Shown here one piece after another: positions 56,401 through 64,000 of a stretch of 64,000 nt of DNA; the first letter of the stretch is position 1, and every line of letters starts with the position of its first letter. The position numbers and the translations under genes are program-made. Below the pieces are notes generated by a model. The model ran no database searches and was not told the origin of the DNA. It was given only the letters and a program-made list of their open reading frames with translations. Source of the DNA: Pseudomonas fluorescens (GTDB lineage: Bacteria > Pseudomonadota > Gammaproteobacteria > Pseudomonadales > Pseudomonadaceae); assembly GCF_902497855.1 (NCBI RefSeq), contig NZ_CABVHU010000001.1:997360-1061359 (forward strand), read 5' to 3'.

Positions 56401-58322
56401 GGTTCCTTGATGCCGCCGTGGTCGTAGATCGGACGCGCCTTGTCGGTCAGCCAGGTCAGTACGCTGTTCTGCAGATCACCGGGTGCGGCAATGGCGTCCA
56501 GCAGGGCCTGGCGTGTCGGGTATTGCTGCAGGGAGTCGGCATGCAGCGGACGATAGAGCAGGTGCGGGCCGACGTCAGTGTCGCGGGGCTCGATGATAAA
56601 GATAGTGTTGACCTGATCGGGCACCGCGCCGGGTTTTCGGCACAGCGCCAATGGCCGCAGAACGATTTCCTGGCCGTCGACGGTTCGGTCCGAAACGGTT
56701 TCACCCAGCAGCGCCTTCACATAACGGTAGCCCGTGGCGCAGACGCCATACTGGTTCCTGATCTTGAATTCCAGCGCCTGGGTCGGTAACCGGACCTTGA
56801 GTTCCCGGATGAAGAGTGTTTCCCGTCGCCGGGCATCGGCCGTGTCGGACAGCAGCAGGTCGTTGATTTTTTGTGGGTAGGCCGTGCCGATATCGACACG
56901 CTGTATCAGCCCCGTGCTGCCCAGCACGTAGGCATCGTCGAGCCAGCCCGGCAGTGCTTCAGCGCTTTTGGAGGACAGCTTGAGGGTGCCTTTGGGCTTG
57001 CCGGCAAGGTTCTTCAGGGCCAGTTCGGTCAGCGACATCCGCTCATGATCGATAAAGCCCGCACCGCCCGGGTAGCCGGCGGCCACGGAGAAGTCCAACA
57101 CCACATCGTCGGGATCGTGATCGCCATGATCAGTCTGCATCTGCTTGCGTAACGCGTCACGACTGAAGTCATGGATGTTTTCAATCCCTTCGTTAAACGA
57201 GCGGCCCTGGTTCTGCTTCAGCACCTGGGCCAGGTCCTGTAAATGCCGATGGTAGGCAAATCGGTCGTCGGTGCTGGCTTGCTTGATCCACTCGGGCAGC
57301 TGGTTGCTCAGTTGCTGAAGTTGGGCCGGCGGAGCTTCGGGCACTGCCGCAAACAGCAGCGCTGGATCGGTGAGCGTGTCCAGGCGGCGCTCAAGCGATC
57401 GTTCGCTGAGCCCCTGAAAGGTAAGGGTTCCCAGGTCTTCGAGTTGGCGGTTGAGGATAAGCGCGGCCTGCTGTTCAAAGACATTGCCGCCGGGCTCGTT
57501 GCGCCTCCAGGTCATGCTGTCGAATTGGAACTGGCGTTGCATCCGGATCCCCCAGGCTTGGCTGAAGGCATCGATGGAGTCAAAGATCTCGATCGCCCCG
57601 GCCACGCTGTAAAGCAGCACCTGTTGGTCGCGTACGAGCAGCAGGTCCGGTGTCAGCAGGCGTTGTTCTTTCCCCGCGTTGATCAGCGTGGTCTCGATGA
57701 AGGAGGCGCAGGTGGGCGGTGTTGCAAGGGGCGAACGCTTGACGTGCTCTGGCCAGGCGGCGACGAGGGACAGCATGTCCCGCTGGTATGGAGTCAGGTC
57801 CGGCCGCGAGGCTGCAGCAGCCGTCATCTGACCGTTGAGAAACTCGCCGAGCCATTGCCAGTGGCTGATGCCTTGGGCATCGGTCGCGCTCCAGTAATCG
57901 GCCAATGCCTGCTGAAAATAGATGTGAATCGTCGATGGCAGGGCGGCGATGATGTCGGCAATGACCTGCATGTCGATCGTGTAGGGCGGCTCCGGTATTT
58001 TCAAACGGCTCGGTATTTTCTGAGTCAGGTAGAACGGCAGTTCATGCCGAGGGCTCAGGTCCAGCAGTTGCGGGTTCAGTACATGCTCAACGGCGACATT
58101 GATCAGCAGCTGGAATTCCCAACCGCCAGACGGGTGCGGGCTGGCCAGTTTGACGGAGCGCAGGTCCATTTCCAGGGTGGGATAGTGTTCAAGCATTCGA
58201 TCGCGCAGTGCATTGAATACCACTGAAAACAGCAACGGGCGATGCGCGAAGCGTTGGTGCACTGCCTGAGCGGCCAATTGGCTCGGGGGCATGGTTGAGG
58301 CGGGAGTGTTTGGGGTGGGCAT
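53481..58322 (-). CDS. Giant dermonecrotic-toxin-domain/DUF6543-type protein, copy 3
   Basis: A 1613-aa paralogue of the gene at 46324-51189. The N-terminal portion is highly similar (QRFAHRPLLFSVVFNALRDR, LPFYLTQKIPSRLKIPE, FQFDSMTWRRNEPGGNVFEQ). The hydrophobic segment GAWLLFNSLLLPLVRGPAML lies in the same place. The coiled-coil middle (about 945-1290) is clearly divergent, and the last 250 residues are almost identical. The last 330 coding bases agree except for the final few codons, which here end LKLEQL. The ATG at 58322 has AGGAAAAGGATTTCGTC before it. Family name is recalled, not proved; no catalytic motif recognised. Confidence 0.78.
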   Translation of the reverse strand: MPTPNTPASTMPPSQLAAQAVHQRFAHRPLLFSVVFNALRDRMLEHYPTLEMDLRSVKLASPHPSGGWEFQLLINVAVEHVLNPQLLDLSPRHELPFYLTQKIPSRLKIPEPPYTIDMQVIADIIAALPSTIHIYFQQALADYWSATDAQGISHWQWLGEFLNGQMTAAAASRPDLTPYQRDMLSLVAAWPEHVKRSPLATPPTCASFIETTLINAGKEQRLLTPDLLLVRDQQVLLYSVAGAIEIFDSIDAFSQAWGIRMQRQFQFDSMTWRRNEPGGNVFEQQAALILNRQLEDLGTLTFQGLSERSLERRLDTLTDPALLFAAVPEAPPAQLQQLSNQLPEWIKQASTDDRFAYHRHLQDLAQVLKQNQGRSFNEGIENIHDFSRDALRKQMQTDHGDHDPDDVVLDFSVAAGYPGGAGFIDHERMSLTELALKNLAGKPKGTLKLSSKSAEALPGWLDDAYVLGSTGLIQRVDIGTAYPQKINDLLLSDTADARRRETLFIRELKVRLPTQALEFKIRNQYGVCATGYRYVKALLGETVSDRTVDGQEIVLRPLALCRKPGAVPDQVNTIFIIEPRDTDVGPHLLYRPLHADSLQQYPTRQALLDAIAAPGDLQNSVLTWLTDKARPIYDHGGIKEPHLLHFLSGDEFGVYEKPAPATLAVDTGAEKWLQALVDGKLFNQLFISTAQALVDLADQGSVSNSESRWAIVMEGAWLLFNSLLLPLVRGPAMLAGWFLVFVSSLEQDLAGIDSADPTTRELALIDLLLNAAMVLLHAASDPDRPPLPELKPQDSDLHLASWRRPLAAPHPQAPPVVRQGPAALPGEPPATGRTALDFSRSLASPKASATLLDALVAVHVPWPATLPRPEASGLFQGLYRIGDLWHASVGGLLFQVRIEPGFAEVYLVDPKHPDHPGFKLASDGQGHWRLDRGARLEGGMPRKRVEDWDGVHQRRLLALKNQVVGLKAQAHPLVLAVQESRETLKTIRKDLDKQKKTLRQVWVLLGNAIEALRARVTERHEQEQRETSRLRTQLNVAFDNYLANVETLTPLLRELLDKHAEQIAIDRTNESHSSNRNRVALQNYNNWALAYEYLIESRIDLYEIETGENLTELSIRVKEQLNRGITSAYETFIINEKVLLELEKKQIEVAQKIETLLAEADPAQRQILLMISPQDQHISTTTLKMSRLLTLRELLVDRGDPSQEPAELRFAQQLADPQLSQTILTHAEMRSSTGYLAQEMTAVLKDILEHYERLENAVKSLHDTDSGFIRDEYRLPFLEHLGEARTSLEAQLADLILVDEGFAPPAVPDTPAKTKAPTKKVIKTERQGNLVGDLRPHQSQDPGDIVDIKDPITGQTVATYLEHASEGVWKQLVTAPPPQEPVPAPAVRPLRRIKAAGDRILDERAGTESSIRFQQQKLLDPGRREGLEPQDWELMLTPHAQALEALANEIERDHATDASAGELRSMYLDEAKAGKQRAREVCAEGYKLQRPKDSRIEYLRGNGFVDINLVRSRIPLKAGDYLTEYAVRDKNKIKEGKKGEANVLWYAHFHYPAVDTPALQPEYGHLKTIEERRFTRKELMEKARADNRVVVYLEKAEIAPALAEKLFLKLEQL

Positions 58323-58374
58323 GACGAAATCCTTTTCCTGATTAAATCCGGGCCTTGCTGGCTGCCAGAGTCGC

Positions 58375-58391
58375 GGACCGATGATCGGCCC
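58375..58391. promoter_or_regulatory. Near-perfect palindrome upstream of giant gene copy 3
   Basis: GGACCGATGATCGGCCC differs from the copy-1 palindrome in the centre base and one arm base. Flanking CGGCACAG and TATTGGG sequences are also shared, at the same distance from the ATG. Confidence 0.5.
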
Positions 58392-58453
58392 GGCACAGGA
58401 AATCGTATTTCGTCGCGGTGAGTGCGGTATTGGGGTATTGGGTATCGCGAGTG

Positions 58454-59209
58454 TTACAAGGTTTGACCCAGCACCGTGCTCAAGGCACTGCGCGCATCAT
58501 CCAACTGCACCAGCGTCGCATGCCGTGCGCCGAGGGCGTCGCGGTTTTCAATGGCGGTCAGGATCGCCTTGTGTCGCGGCAGCGCCAATTCATGCAGATT
58601 CGGCCGCTGGTTGGAGTGCTTCAACGCTTCGGCGATCGCCACCGACAGCATGTTGCACAGGTTCGCCAGCAAATCGTTGTGCGTGGCGTCGGCGATGCGG
58701 CTGTGAAAATCCAGGTCGGGCTGCAGCAATGCTTCAGGCGTCGGGGCGGTCTCCATGCGCTGGTAAGCCTCGCCGATGGACGCGATGTCTTCGTCCGTGG
58801 CGAACTGTGCAGCAAGGGCGGCAGCGGCCGGTTCGATGATGCTGCGCACGCTGGTCAGCAGATCGAAGAATTCATTTTGCGGACTGCTTTGCATCAGCCA
58901 GTGCAACACGTCCGGGTCGAGCATGTGCCATTCCTTGCGCGGCTTGACCACCGTGCCGACCCGCGGGCGCGAGTACACCAGGCCCTTGGCAACCAGCACA
59001 CGGGTGGCTTCGCGCAGCACCGGCCGGCTGACCGCGTACTCCTCGCACAATAGCGCCTCGGCGGGCAGCTTATCGTCCGGTTTGAACCGTCCCGAAACGA
59101 TCTGCATGCCCAGTTCCTGGACGATGCGCGAGTGCATGCTTTTACGGTCGGAGGGTTTGCGGTAATCCATGGGGCGCGGCGCGATCCTGAGCGATGGGGT
59201 ATCGTCCAT
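58454..59209 (-). CDS. GntR/FadR family transcriptional regulator of the sugar-acid locus
   Basis: A 251-aa regulator. The N-terminal winged HTH has LPAEALLCEEYAVSRPVLREAT (about 50-72), and the all-helical FCD effector domain includes the metal-ligand pattern DLDFHSRIADATHND and ALPRHKAILTAIENRD...ARHATLVQLD. The start is uncertain: the ATG at 59209 lies 20 bases from the dehydratase stop, while 59170 (MDYRKPSDRKSM) is the alternative; neither has a strong ribosome site. It is cotranscribed with the dehydratase and probably binds the two TNGT-N3-ACNA palindromes at 60980 and 61055. Confidence 0.9.
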   Translation of the reverse strand: MDDTPSLRIAPRPMDYRKPSDRKSMHSRIVQELGMQIVSGRFKPDDKLPAEALLCEEYAVSRPVLREATRVLVAKGLVYSRPRVGTVVKPRKEWHMLDPDVLHWLMQSSPQNEFFDLLTSVRSIIEPAAAALAAQFATDEDIASIGEAYQRMETAPTPEALLQPDLDFHSRIADATHNDLLANLCNMLSVAIAEALKHSNQRPNLHELALPRHKAILTAIENRDALGARHATLVQLDDARSALSTVLGQTL

Positions 59210-59228
59210 GATAACAGGCGCGGTGGGG

Positions 59229-60965
59229 TCAGTGAGAGTGGCGCGGGACTTCAGAACCGCGGCAGCCGACCAGGAAGTCAAAGTCGCAACCCTGGTCCGC
59301 CTGCAGCACATGGTCGATGTACAGCTGACGATAGCCACCCACGATCAATGGCTGCGGCGGTTGCAGATCGGCCATGCGCGCGGCCAGTTCGGCGTCTGGG
59401 ATGTCCAGGTGCAGACGGCCGTTGGCGCAATCGAGCTCGATCCAGTCACCTTCCTTCACCGTGGCCAAAGGCCCGCCGGCCGCCGCTTCCGGGGCCACAT
59501 GCAAAACCACCGTGCCGTACGCCGTGCCACTCATGCGCGCATCGGAAATACGCACCATGTCGGTCACCCCCTGGGCCAGCAGCTTGGCGGGCAGGCCCAT
59601 GTTGCCGACTTCGGCCATGCCCGGATAACCCTTCGGTCCGCAGTTTTTCATCACCAGGATCGAGTTGGCATCGACGTCCAGCTCCGGATCGTTGATCCGC
59701 GCCTTGTACATGTCGAAATTCTCGAACACCACCGCACGGCCGCGATGTTGCATCAGCTTGGCGTTGGCGGCGGAGGGTTTGAGCACCGCGCCCAGTGGCG
59801 CCAGGTTGCCGCGCAACACACAGATGCCGCCGTCGGCGCGGATCGGGTTGTCGAGGGTGCGGATCACTTCGTCCTGGCCATAGATCGGCGCGTCCTTGGT
59901 GTTTTCGCCGATCGACTTGCCATTGACGGTCAAGGCATCCGGGTTGGGAATCAGGTTGGCTTCACCGAGGCGGCGCAGCACCGCAGGCAAACCGCCGGCG
60001 TAGTAGAACTCTTCCATCAGGAAGCGCCCGGACGGTTGCAAGTCGACGATGGTCGGCATGCCGCGACCGATGCGGGTCCAGTCGTCCAGGTCCAGCTCGA
60101 CACCGATGCGCCCGGCAATGGCTTTCAGGTGGATCACCGCATTGGTCGAACCCCCGATCGCCGCGTTCACCCGAATGGCATTTTCGAAGGCTTCCTTGGT
60201 CAGGATCTTCGACAGCCTCAAATCTTCGCGAACCATCTCCACCGCACGCATGCCGGACATGTGCGCCAACACATAACGACGCGCATCGACCGCCGGAATC
60301 GCTGCGTTGTGGGGCAGGGAAGTGCCAAGGGCTTCGGCCATGCAGGCCATGGTCGAGGCGGTGCCCATGGTGTTGCAAGTGCCCGCCGAGCGAGACATGC
60401 CGCCCTCGGCCGCCAGGAAATCGTCAATGGTGATGGTGCCGGCTTTCACTTGTTCACTGAGCTGCCAGACCACGGTGCCCGAGCCGATGTCCTGGCCCTT
60501 GTGCTTGCCGTTGAGCATCGGCCCGCCGGTGACGACGATCGCCGGCACGTCACAACTGGCCGCCCCCATCAGCAGGGCCGGGGTGGTCTTGTCGCATCCG
60601 GTCAGCAACACCACGCCGTCGATCGGGTTGCCGCGGATCGCCTCTTCGACGTCCATGCTCGCCAGGTTACGGGTGAGCATGGCGGTAGGACGCAGGTTCG
60701 ATTCACCGTTGGAGAACACCGGGAATTCCACCGGGAAGCCGCCGGCTTCGATCACCCCGCGCTTGACGTGCTCTGCGATCTGGCGGAAGTGCGCGTTGCA
60801 GGGGGTCAGTTCCGACCAGGTGTTGCAGATGCCGATGATCGGCTTGCCGTGGAACTGGTGGTCGGCGATGCCCTGATTCTTCATCCAGCTGCGGTACATG
60901 AAGCCGTTCTTGTCGGCGGTGCCAAACCATTGGGCGGAACGCAGGGTGGTTTGCTTATCAGACAT
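59229..60965 (-). CDS. IlvD/Edd family dehydratase, probable sugar-acid dehydratase (L-arabinonate type)
   Basis: A 578-aa iron-sulfur dehydratase. The family signatures are GICNTWSELTPCNAHF, LLTGCDKTTPALLMGA and GGMSRSAGTCNTMGTAST, with conserved cysteines placed to bind the cluster. The PFSNGES...AMLTRNLASMDVEE-like middle and the neighbouring AraD1 and aldehyde dehydrogenase genes point to an aldonic-acid dehydratase that makes 2-keto-3-deoxy acids, rather than branched-chain IlvD. L-arabinonate is the best guess because AraD1-family partners occur in arabinose routes; D-xylonate, D-galactonate or similar remain possible. Confidence 0.9.
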   Translation of the reverse strand: MSDKQTTLRSAQWFGTADKNGFMYRSWMKNQGIADHQFHGKPIIGICNTWSELTPCNAHFRQIAEHVKRGVIEAGGFPVEFPVFSNGESNLRPTAMLTRNLASMDVEEAIRGNPIDGVVLLTGCDKTTPALLMGAASCDVPAIVVTGGPMLNGKHKGQDIGSGTVVWQLSEQVKAGTITIDDFLAAEGGMSRSAGTCNTMGTASTMACMAEALGTSLPHNAAIPAVDARRYVLAHMSGMRAVEMVREDLRLSKILTKEAFENAIRVNAAIGGSTNAVIHLKAIAGRIGVELDLDDWTRIGRGMPTIVDLQPSGRFLMEEFYYAGGLPAVLRRLGEANLIPNPDALTVNGKSIGENTKDAPIYGQDEVIRTLDNPIRADGGICVLRGNLAPLGAVLKPSAANAKLMQHRGRAVVFENFDMYKARINDPELDVDANSILVMKNCGPKGYPGMAEVGNMGLPAKLLAQGVTDMVRISDARMSGTAYGTVVLHVAPEAAAGGPLATVKEGDWIELDCANGRLHLDIPDAELAARMADLQPPQPLIVGGYRQLYIDHVLQADQGCDFDFLVGCRGSEVPRHSH

Positions 60966-60979
60966 GATCGATTCTCTTA

Positions 60980-60990
60980 TTGTATGACTA
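60980..60990. promoter_or_regulatory. FadR-family operator candidate 1
   Basis: TTGTATGACTA fits the TNGT-N3-ACNA consensus of FadR-type GntR regulators. It lies 15 bases upstream of the dehydratase start codon. Confidence 0.6.
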
Positions 60991-61054
60991 TATTGTTCGA
61001 GCTGAGGCTTAACATAAGCGAAAATGCGTCTGTTTGGAAGTGTTGTTGATTAAA

Positions 61055-61065
61055 TAGTATTACTA
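61055..61065. promoter_or_regulatory. FadR-family operator candidate 2
   Basis: TAGTATTACTA is a full TNGT-N3-ACNA palindrome in the AT-rich centre of the divergent region, next to TATATAG, about 94 bases before the MFS start. Confidence 0.6.
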
Positions 61066-61158
61066 TATAGTCGCTTTCAACGGAGGGATGGCCCTGGCGG
61101 TTTTCCGCGAGAGGCGTCCCCCGAGGTTCTATAACAACAACAATCGGAGACCGATCTC

Positions 61159-62481
61159 ATGAGCCAGGAACTGCGGCTTATTCGTCGCATCACACTCAAA
61201 CTGATTCCCTTCCTGATCCTGCTGTACCTGATTGCCTATGTGGATCGCTCCGCCGTAGGCTTTGCAAAGCTGCACATGGGCGCCGATATCGGCATCGGTG
61301 ACGCCGCCTACGGTCTGGGGGCCGGGCTGTTTTTCATTGGTTACTTCCTGCTGGAAATCCCCAGCAACCTGATGCTCGAACGCTTCGGCGCCCGGCGCTG
61401 GTTTGCGCGGATCATGGTCACCTGGGGCGCCATCACCATCGGCATGGCCTTTGTACAGGGGCCGCACAGCTTCTATGTGATGCGCTTCCTGCTCGGCGCC
61501 GCTGAAGCCGGGTTCTTCCCGGGCGTTCTCTACTACATCACCCAATGGTTCCCGGTTCGTCATCGCGGCAAGATCCTCGGGTTGTTCATCCTGTCCCAAC
61601 CCATCGCCATGCTGATCACCGGTCCGGTGTCCGGCGGCCTGCTTGGCATGGACGGCATCCTGGGGCTGCACGGCTGGCAGTGGCTGTTCATCGTCATCGG
61701 CACGCCGGCGATCCTGTTGACCTGGCCGGTGCTGCGTTGGCTGCCCGATGGGCCCAAGCAAGTGAAATGGATGGATCAGGCCGAAAAGGACTGGCTGGCT
61801 GGCGAGTTGAAAAAGGATCTTGAGGAATACGGCCAGACCCGCCACGGCAATCCGCTGCATGCGCTCAAGGACAAACGCGTGTTGTTGCTGGCGCTGTTTT
61901 ATCTGCCGGTGACCCTGAGCATCTATGGCCTGGGTTTGTGGCTGCCGACCTTGATCAAGCAATTCGGCGGGACCGATCTGGTGACTGGCTTCGTGTCGTC
62001 GGTGCCCTACATCTTCGGGATCATTGGGTTGCTGATCATTCCACGCAGTTCCGATCGCTTGAATGATCGTTACGGGCACCTGGCCGTGCTTTACGTGTTG
62101 GGCGCCATCGGTCTGTTCCTCAGCGCCTGGCTGACGGTGCCGGTGCTGCAATTGGCCGCGTTGTGCCTGGTGGCGTTCGCGCTGTTTTCCTGCACGGCGG
62201 TGTTCTGGACCTTGCCGGGTCGTTTCTTTGCCGGCGCCAGTGCGGCGGCCGGGATCGCCTTGATTAATTCGGTGGGCAACCTGGGTGGCTACATCGGGCC
62301 GTTCGTGATCGGCGCGTTGAAGGAGTACACCGGCAATCTGGCGTCGGGGCTGTACTTCCTGTCCGGTGTGATGGTGTTCGGCCTGATCCTGACCGGCGTG
62401 GTGTATCGCGTGCTGGAGCGCAGGCACGTGTTGCCTGCCGACCAATTTGCGGCCAGCGCCCGGGGGGCGAGCCGTACTTGA
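61159..62481 (+). CDS. MFS transporter (anion:cation symporter / sugar-acid type)
   Basis: A 440-aa permease with 12 predicted helices. It opens with LIPFLILLYLIAYVDRSAVGFAK and has the ACS-family motifs GYFLLEIPSNLMLERFGARRW and LLGAAEAGFFPGVLYYITQWF, then GRFFAGASAAAGIALINSVGNLGGYIGP in the second half. ACS-family members carry organic and sugar-acid anions. Divergent transcription from the dehydratase supports uptake of the acid degraded by this locus. AATCGGAG precedes the start. Confidence 0.92.
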   Translation: MSQELRLIRRITLKLIPFLILLYLIAYVDRSAVGFAKLHMGADIGIGDAAYGLGAGLFFIGYFLLEIPSNLMLERFGARRWFARIMVTWGAITIGMAFVQGPHSFYVMRFLLGAAEAGFFPGVLYYITQWFPVRHRGKILGLFILSQPIAMLITGPVSGGLLGMDGILGLHGWQWLFIVIGTPAILLTWPVLRWLPDGPKQVKWMDQAEKDWLAGELKKDLEEYGQTRHGNPLHALKDKRVLLLALFYLPVTLSIYGLGLWLPTLIKQFGGTDLVTGFVSSVPYIFGIIGLLIIPRSSDRLNDRYGHLAVLYVLGAIGLFLSAWLTVPVLQLAALCLVAFALFSCTAVFWTLPGRFFAGASAAAGIALINSVGNLGGYIGPFVIGALKEYTGNLASGLYFLSGVMVFGLILTGVVYRVLERRHVLPADQFAASARGASRT

Positions 62482-62514
62482 CGCACACCCCTCTATCACG
62501 GACCTGATACGGAC

Positions 62515-62622
62515 CTGTAGGAGCCAGGCTTGCCGGCGAAGGCGGTGTGTCAGTCGACATTGATATTGGATGTGCCGCCGTCTTCGCTGCGGTGCGGCGA
62601 TCCGACAAGCCAGCTCCTACAG
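62515..62622. repeat. REP/REPIN-like pair after the MFS gene
   Basis: CTGTAGGAGCCAGGCTTGCC is mirrored by AAGCCAGCTCCTACAG with an inner GGCGAAGGCGG/CCGTCTTCGC region; a GGTGCGGCGATCCG insertion interrupts the right half. Confidence 0.75.
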
Positions 62623-62664
62623 GGATTTGCGTTGTATTGAAGATTTGATTACAGGAGAAAAACC

Positions 62665-63657
62665 ATGCGTTTGGTTCAGTTCGAATTGAGTAACGGCGAG
62701 CGCCGCGTTGGCGTGGTCGAAGACGATCGGGTGCGCGAAGTGCAGGACGCAGGTACGGTTCGCGACCTGGCTTTGGCAGCGATCGAGGCCGGTGTCAACC
62801 TGGAACAACAGGTGAAAACCCAGGGCCTGGGCATCAGCCATGACTATGCCCAGCTGCTGGCCACGCTGCGTATCCTGCCACCGCTGGACCATCCGGACCC
62901 GGCGCACATGCTGGTCAGCGGCACCGGCCTGACCCATCTGGGCAGCGCCTCTGCACGGGACAAGATGCATCAGCAGGCCGGTGACGACGCTGCGATGACC
63001 GACACCATGCGTATCTTCAAGTGGGGCGTAGAAGGCGGCAAGCCAGCTGCGGGGGAGGCCGGTGTGCAACCGGAATGGTTCTACAAGGGCGACGGCAGCA
63101 TTGTCGTACGTCCGGGCCAACCGTTCCCGCTGCCACCCTTTGCCGAAGATGCCGGTGAGGAACCTGAGCTCGGCGGCCTGTACGTCATCGGCCAGGATGG
63201 CAAACCCTGGCGCCTGGGTTTTGCCGTCGGCAACGAGTTTTCCGATCACGTGATGGAACGCAAGAATTACCTGTATCTGGCCCACTCGAAATTGCGCAGT
63301 TGCAGTTATGGGCCGGAACTTCGGGTCGGTGAGCTACCCCGGCACCTGGCAGGCACCAGCCGCATCCTGCGTGACGGCGAGGTGCTGTGGCAGAACGAGT
63401 TTCTCAGCGGCGAAGCCAACATGTGCCATAGCCTGGAAAACCTCGAGTACCACCATTTTAAATACAGCCAGTTCCTGCGCCCGGGGGATGTGCACATTCA
63501 CTTCTTCGGTACCGCAACGCTGTCTTTCGCCGACGGCATTCGCACGCGACCGGGTGACGTGTTCGAGATCAGCCAGGCCGAGTTCGGTGCGCCACTGATC
63601 AACGGCATCAAACCCGTTGAAGCGGCGTTCGAACCCGGCACCGTCGGCACCCTTTGA
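62665..63657 (+). CDS. AraD1-family (FAH-fold) protein
   Basis: A 330-aa protein of the fumarylacetoacetate hydrolase superfamily. Its N-terminus MRLVQFELSNGERRVGVVED and the core GNEFSDHVMERKNYLYLAHSK, GEANMCHSLENLEYHHFKYSQ and GDVHIHFFGTATLSFADG are the AraD1/GguC group that accompanies pentonate or aldonate pathways. Here it probably removes water from, or cleaves, a 2-keto-3-deoxy sugar acid produced by the dehydratase. TACAGGAGAAAAACC precedes the ATG. The reaction is inferred from neighbours. Confidence 0.88.
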   Translation: MRLVQFELSNGERRVGVVEDDRVREVQDAGTVRDLALAAIEAGVNLEQQVKTQGLGISHDYAQLLATLRILPPLDHPDPAHMLVSGTGLTHLGSASARDKMHQQAGDDAAMTDTMRIFKWGVEGGKPAAGEAGVQPEWFYKGDGSIVVRPGQPFPLPPFAEDAGEEPELGGLYVIGQDGKPWRLGFAVGNEFSDHVMERKNYLYLAHSKLRSCSYGPELRVGELPRHLAGTSRILRDGEVLWQNEFLSGEANMCHSLENLEYHHFKYSQFLRPGDVHIHFFGTATLSFADGIRTRPGDVFEISQAEFGAPLINGIKPVEAAFEPGTVGTL

Positions 63658-63667
63658 GGAGATTTAC

Positions 63668-64000
63668 ATGATCCGGATTCTTGGCCACAACTACATCGGC
63701 GGCCAGCGCCGTGCTGGCGGTACTGTCATCGTTAAAAGCGTCGACGCCAGCACCGGCGAAGCCTTGCCCCATGATTTCTACCAGGCCACCCCGGAAGAAG
63801 TCGACGCCGCCGCCAAGGCTGCCGCCGCCGCTTATCCGGCCTATCGCAGCCTGAGTGCCGAACGTCGGGCGCAGTTTCTCGATGCGGTGGCCGATGAGCT
63901 CGATGCCCTGGGCGATGAGTTCGTCGCCCTGGTCTGCCGCGAAACCGCGTTGCCGGCCGCACGGATTCAAGGCGAGCGCGGTCGCACCAGCGGCCAGATG
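63668..64000 (+). CDS. Aldehyde dehydrogenase (NADP+), N-terminus only; continues past window
   Basis: The first 111 residues can be read from ATG 63668, preceded by GAGGAGATTTAC ten bases after the AraD1 stop. The start MIRILGHNYIGGQRRAGG, then SVDASTGEALPHDFYQATPEEVDAAAKAA and AERRAQFLDAVADELDALGDE, is the N-terminal half-domain of the alpha-ketoglutaric semialdehyde dehydrogenase group. In non-phosphorylative pentose pathways this enzyme makes 2-oxoglutarate after the FAH-fold dehydratase. Catalytic Cys and Glu lie beyond the window. Confidence 0.9.
   Translation, partial: MIRILGHNYIGGQRRAGGTVIVKSVDASTGEALPHDFYQATPEEVDAAAKAAAAAYPAYRSLSAERRAQFLDAVADELDALGDEFVALVCRETALPAARIQGERGRTSGQM

Noticed and set aside
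61129..62499. 456-codon minus-strand frame opposite the MFS gene
   Set aside because: Its composition (Gln/His/Arg-rich) is typical of a shadow; the plus strand carries all MFS motifs.

Overview
The window is chromosomal DNA of a Pseudomonas, most likely of the P. fluorescens group. Three things point there. Codon use is GC-rich. The block fabI / five-gene peptide transporter / mltD / gloB / methyltransferase / rnhA / dnaQ / lysine decarboxylase has the same gene order as P. aeruginosa PA1806-PA1818. The intergenic spaces carry many 'TGTAGGAGCGAGCTTGCTCGCGA'-type REP/REPIN palindromes. No rRNA, tRNA, CRISPR array, phage or intact insertion sequence was found.

Layout. 1-9.2 kb: a GFA-fold protein cut by the window edge, an ada-alkA-type alkylation repair pair, two divergent LysE-type exporters with an AraC regulator, a VOC pseudogene remnant, a 1-kb repeat-rich spacer (5.0-kb REP pair inside a long inverted repeat, then a 47-bp tandem repeat), and a three-gene exported molybdenum hydroxylase operon (2Fe-2S subunit, Tat-exported large subunit, diheme cytochrome c). 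9.2-14.3 kb: a GGDEF protein, then an AT-richer two-gene island that encodes an unrecognised 489-aa protein and an 864-aa protein with a C-terminal SET domain, internal repeats and nucleoplasmin-like nuclear localisation motifs. 14.4-30.7 kb: the conserved housekeeping block. 30.7-34.6 kb: a LysR regulator, a small orphan, an FMN reductase and arsR-arsB. 34.7-42.3 kb: DUF1853, nadK, metallophosphoesterase, rhomboid protease, DUF1315, DUF2797 and pepN, mostly start/stop-overlapped. 42.7-46.1 kb: a YCF48-type beta-propeller protein with an MMPL/RND transporter.

46.3-58.3 kb is a tandem array of very large minus-strand proteins that I assign, from memory, to the Pseudomonas 'dermonecrotic toxin domain/DUF6543' group. 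There are two intact genes (1621 and 1613 aa) and, between them, a decayed third copy with internal deletions and frameshifts. The two intact copies share a conserved leader palindrome, similar N-terminal halves, a divergent coiled-coil middle and an almost identical C-terminus, which suggests gene conversion.

58.4-64 kb is a sugar-acid catabolic locus: a GntR/FadR-type regulator and an IlvD/Edd dehydratase on the minus strand, and divergently an MFS transporter, an AraD1-family FAH-fold enzyme and an aldehyde dehydrogenase cut by the window end. Two palindromes of the FadR-family TNGT-N3-ACNA form sit in the divergent promoter region.

The most interesting elements are the putative nucleus-directed SET methyltransferase with its unknown partner, and the mosaic giant-toxin array.
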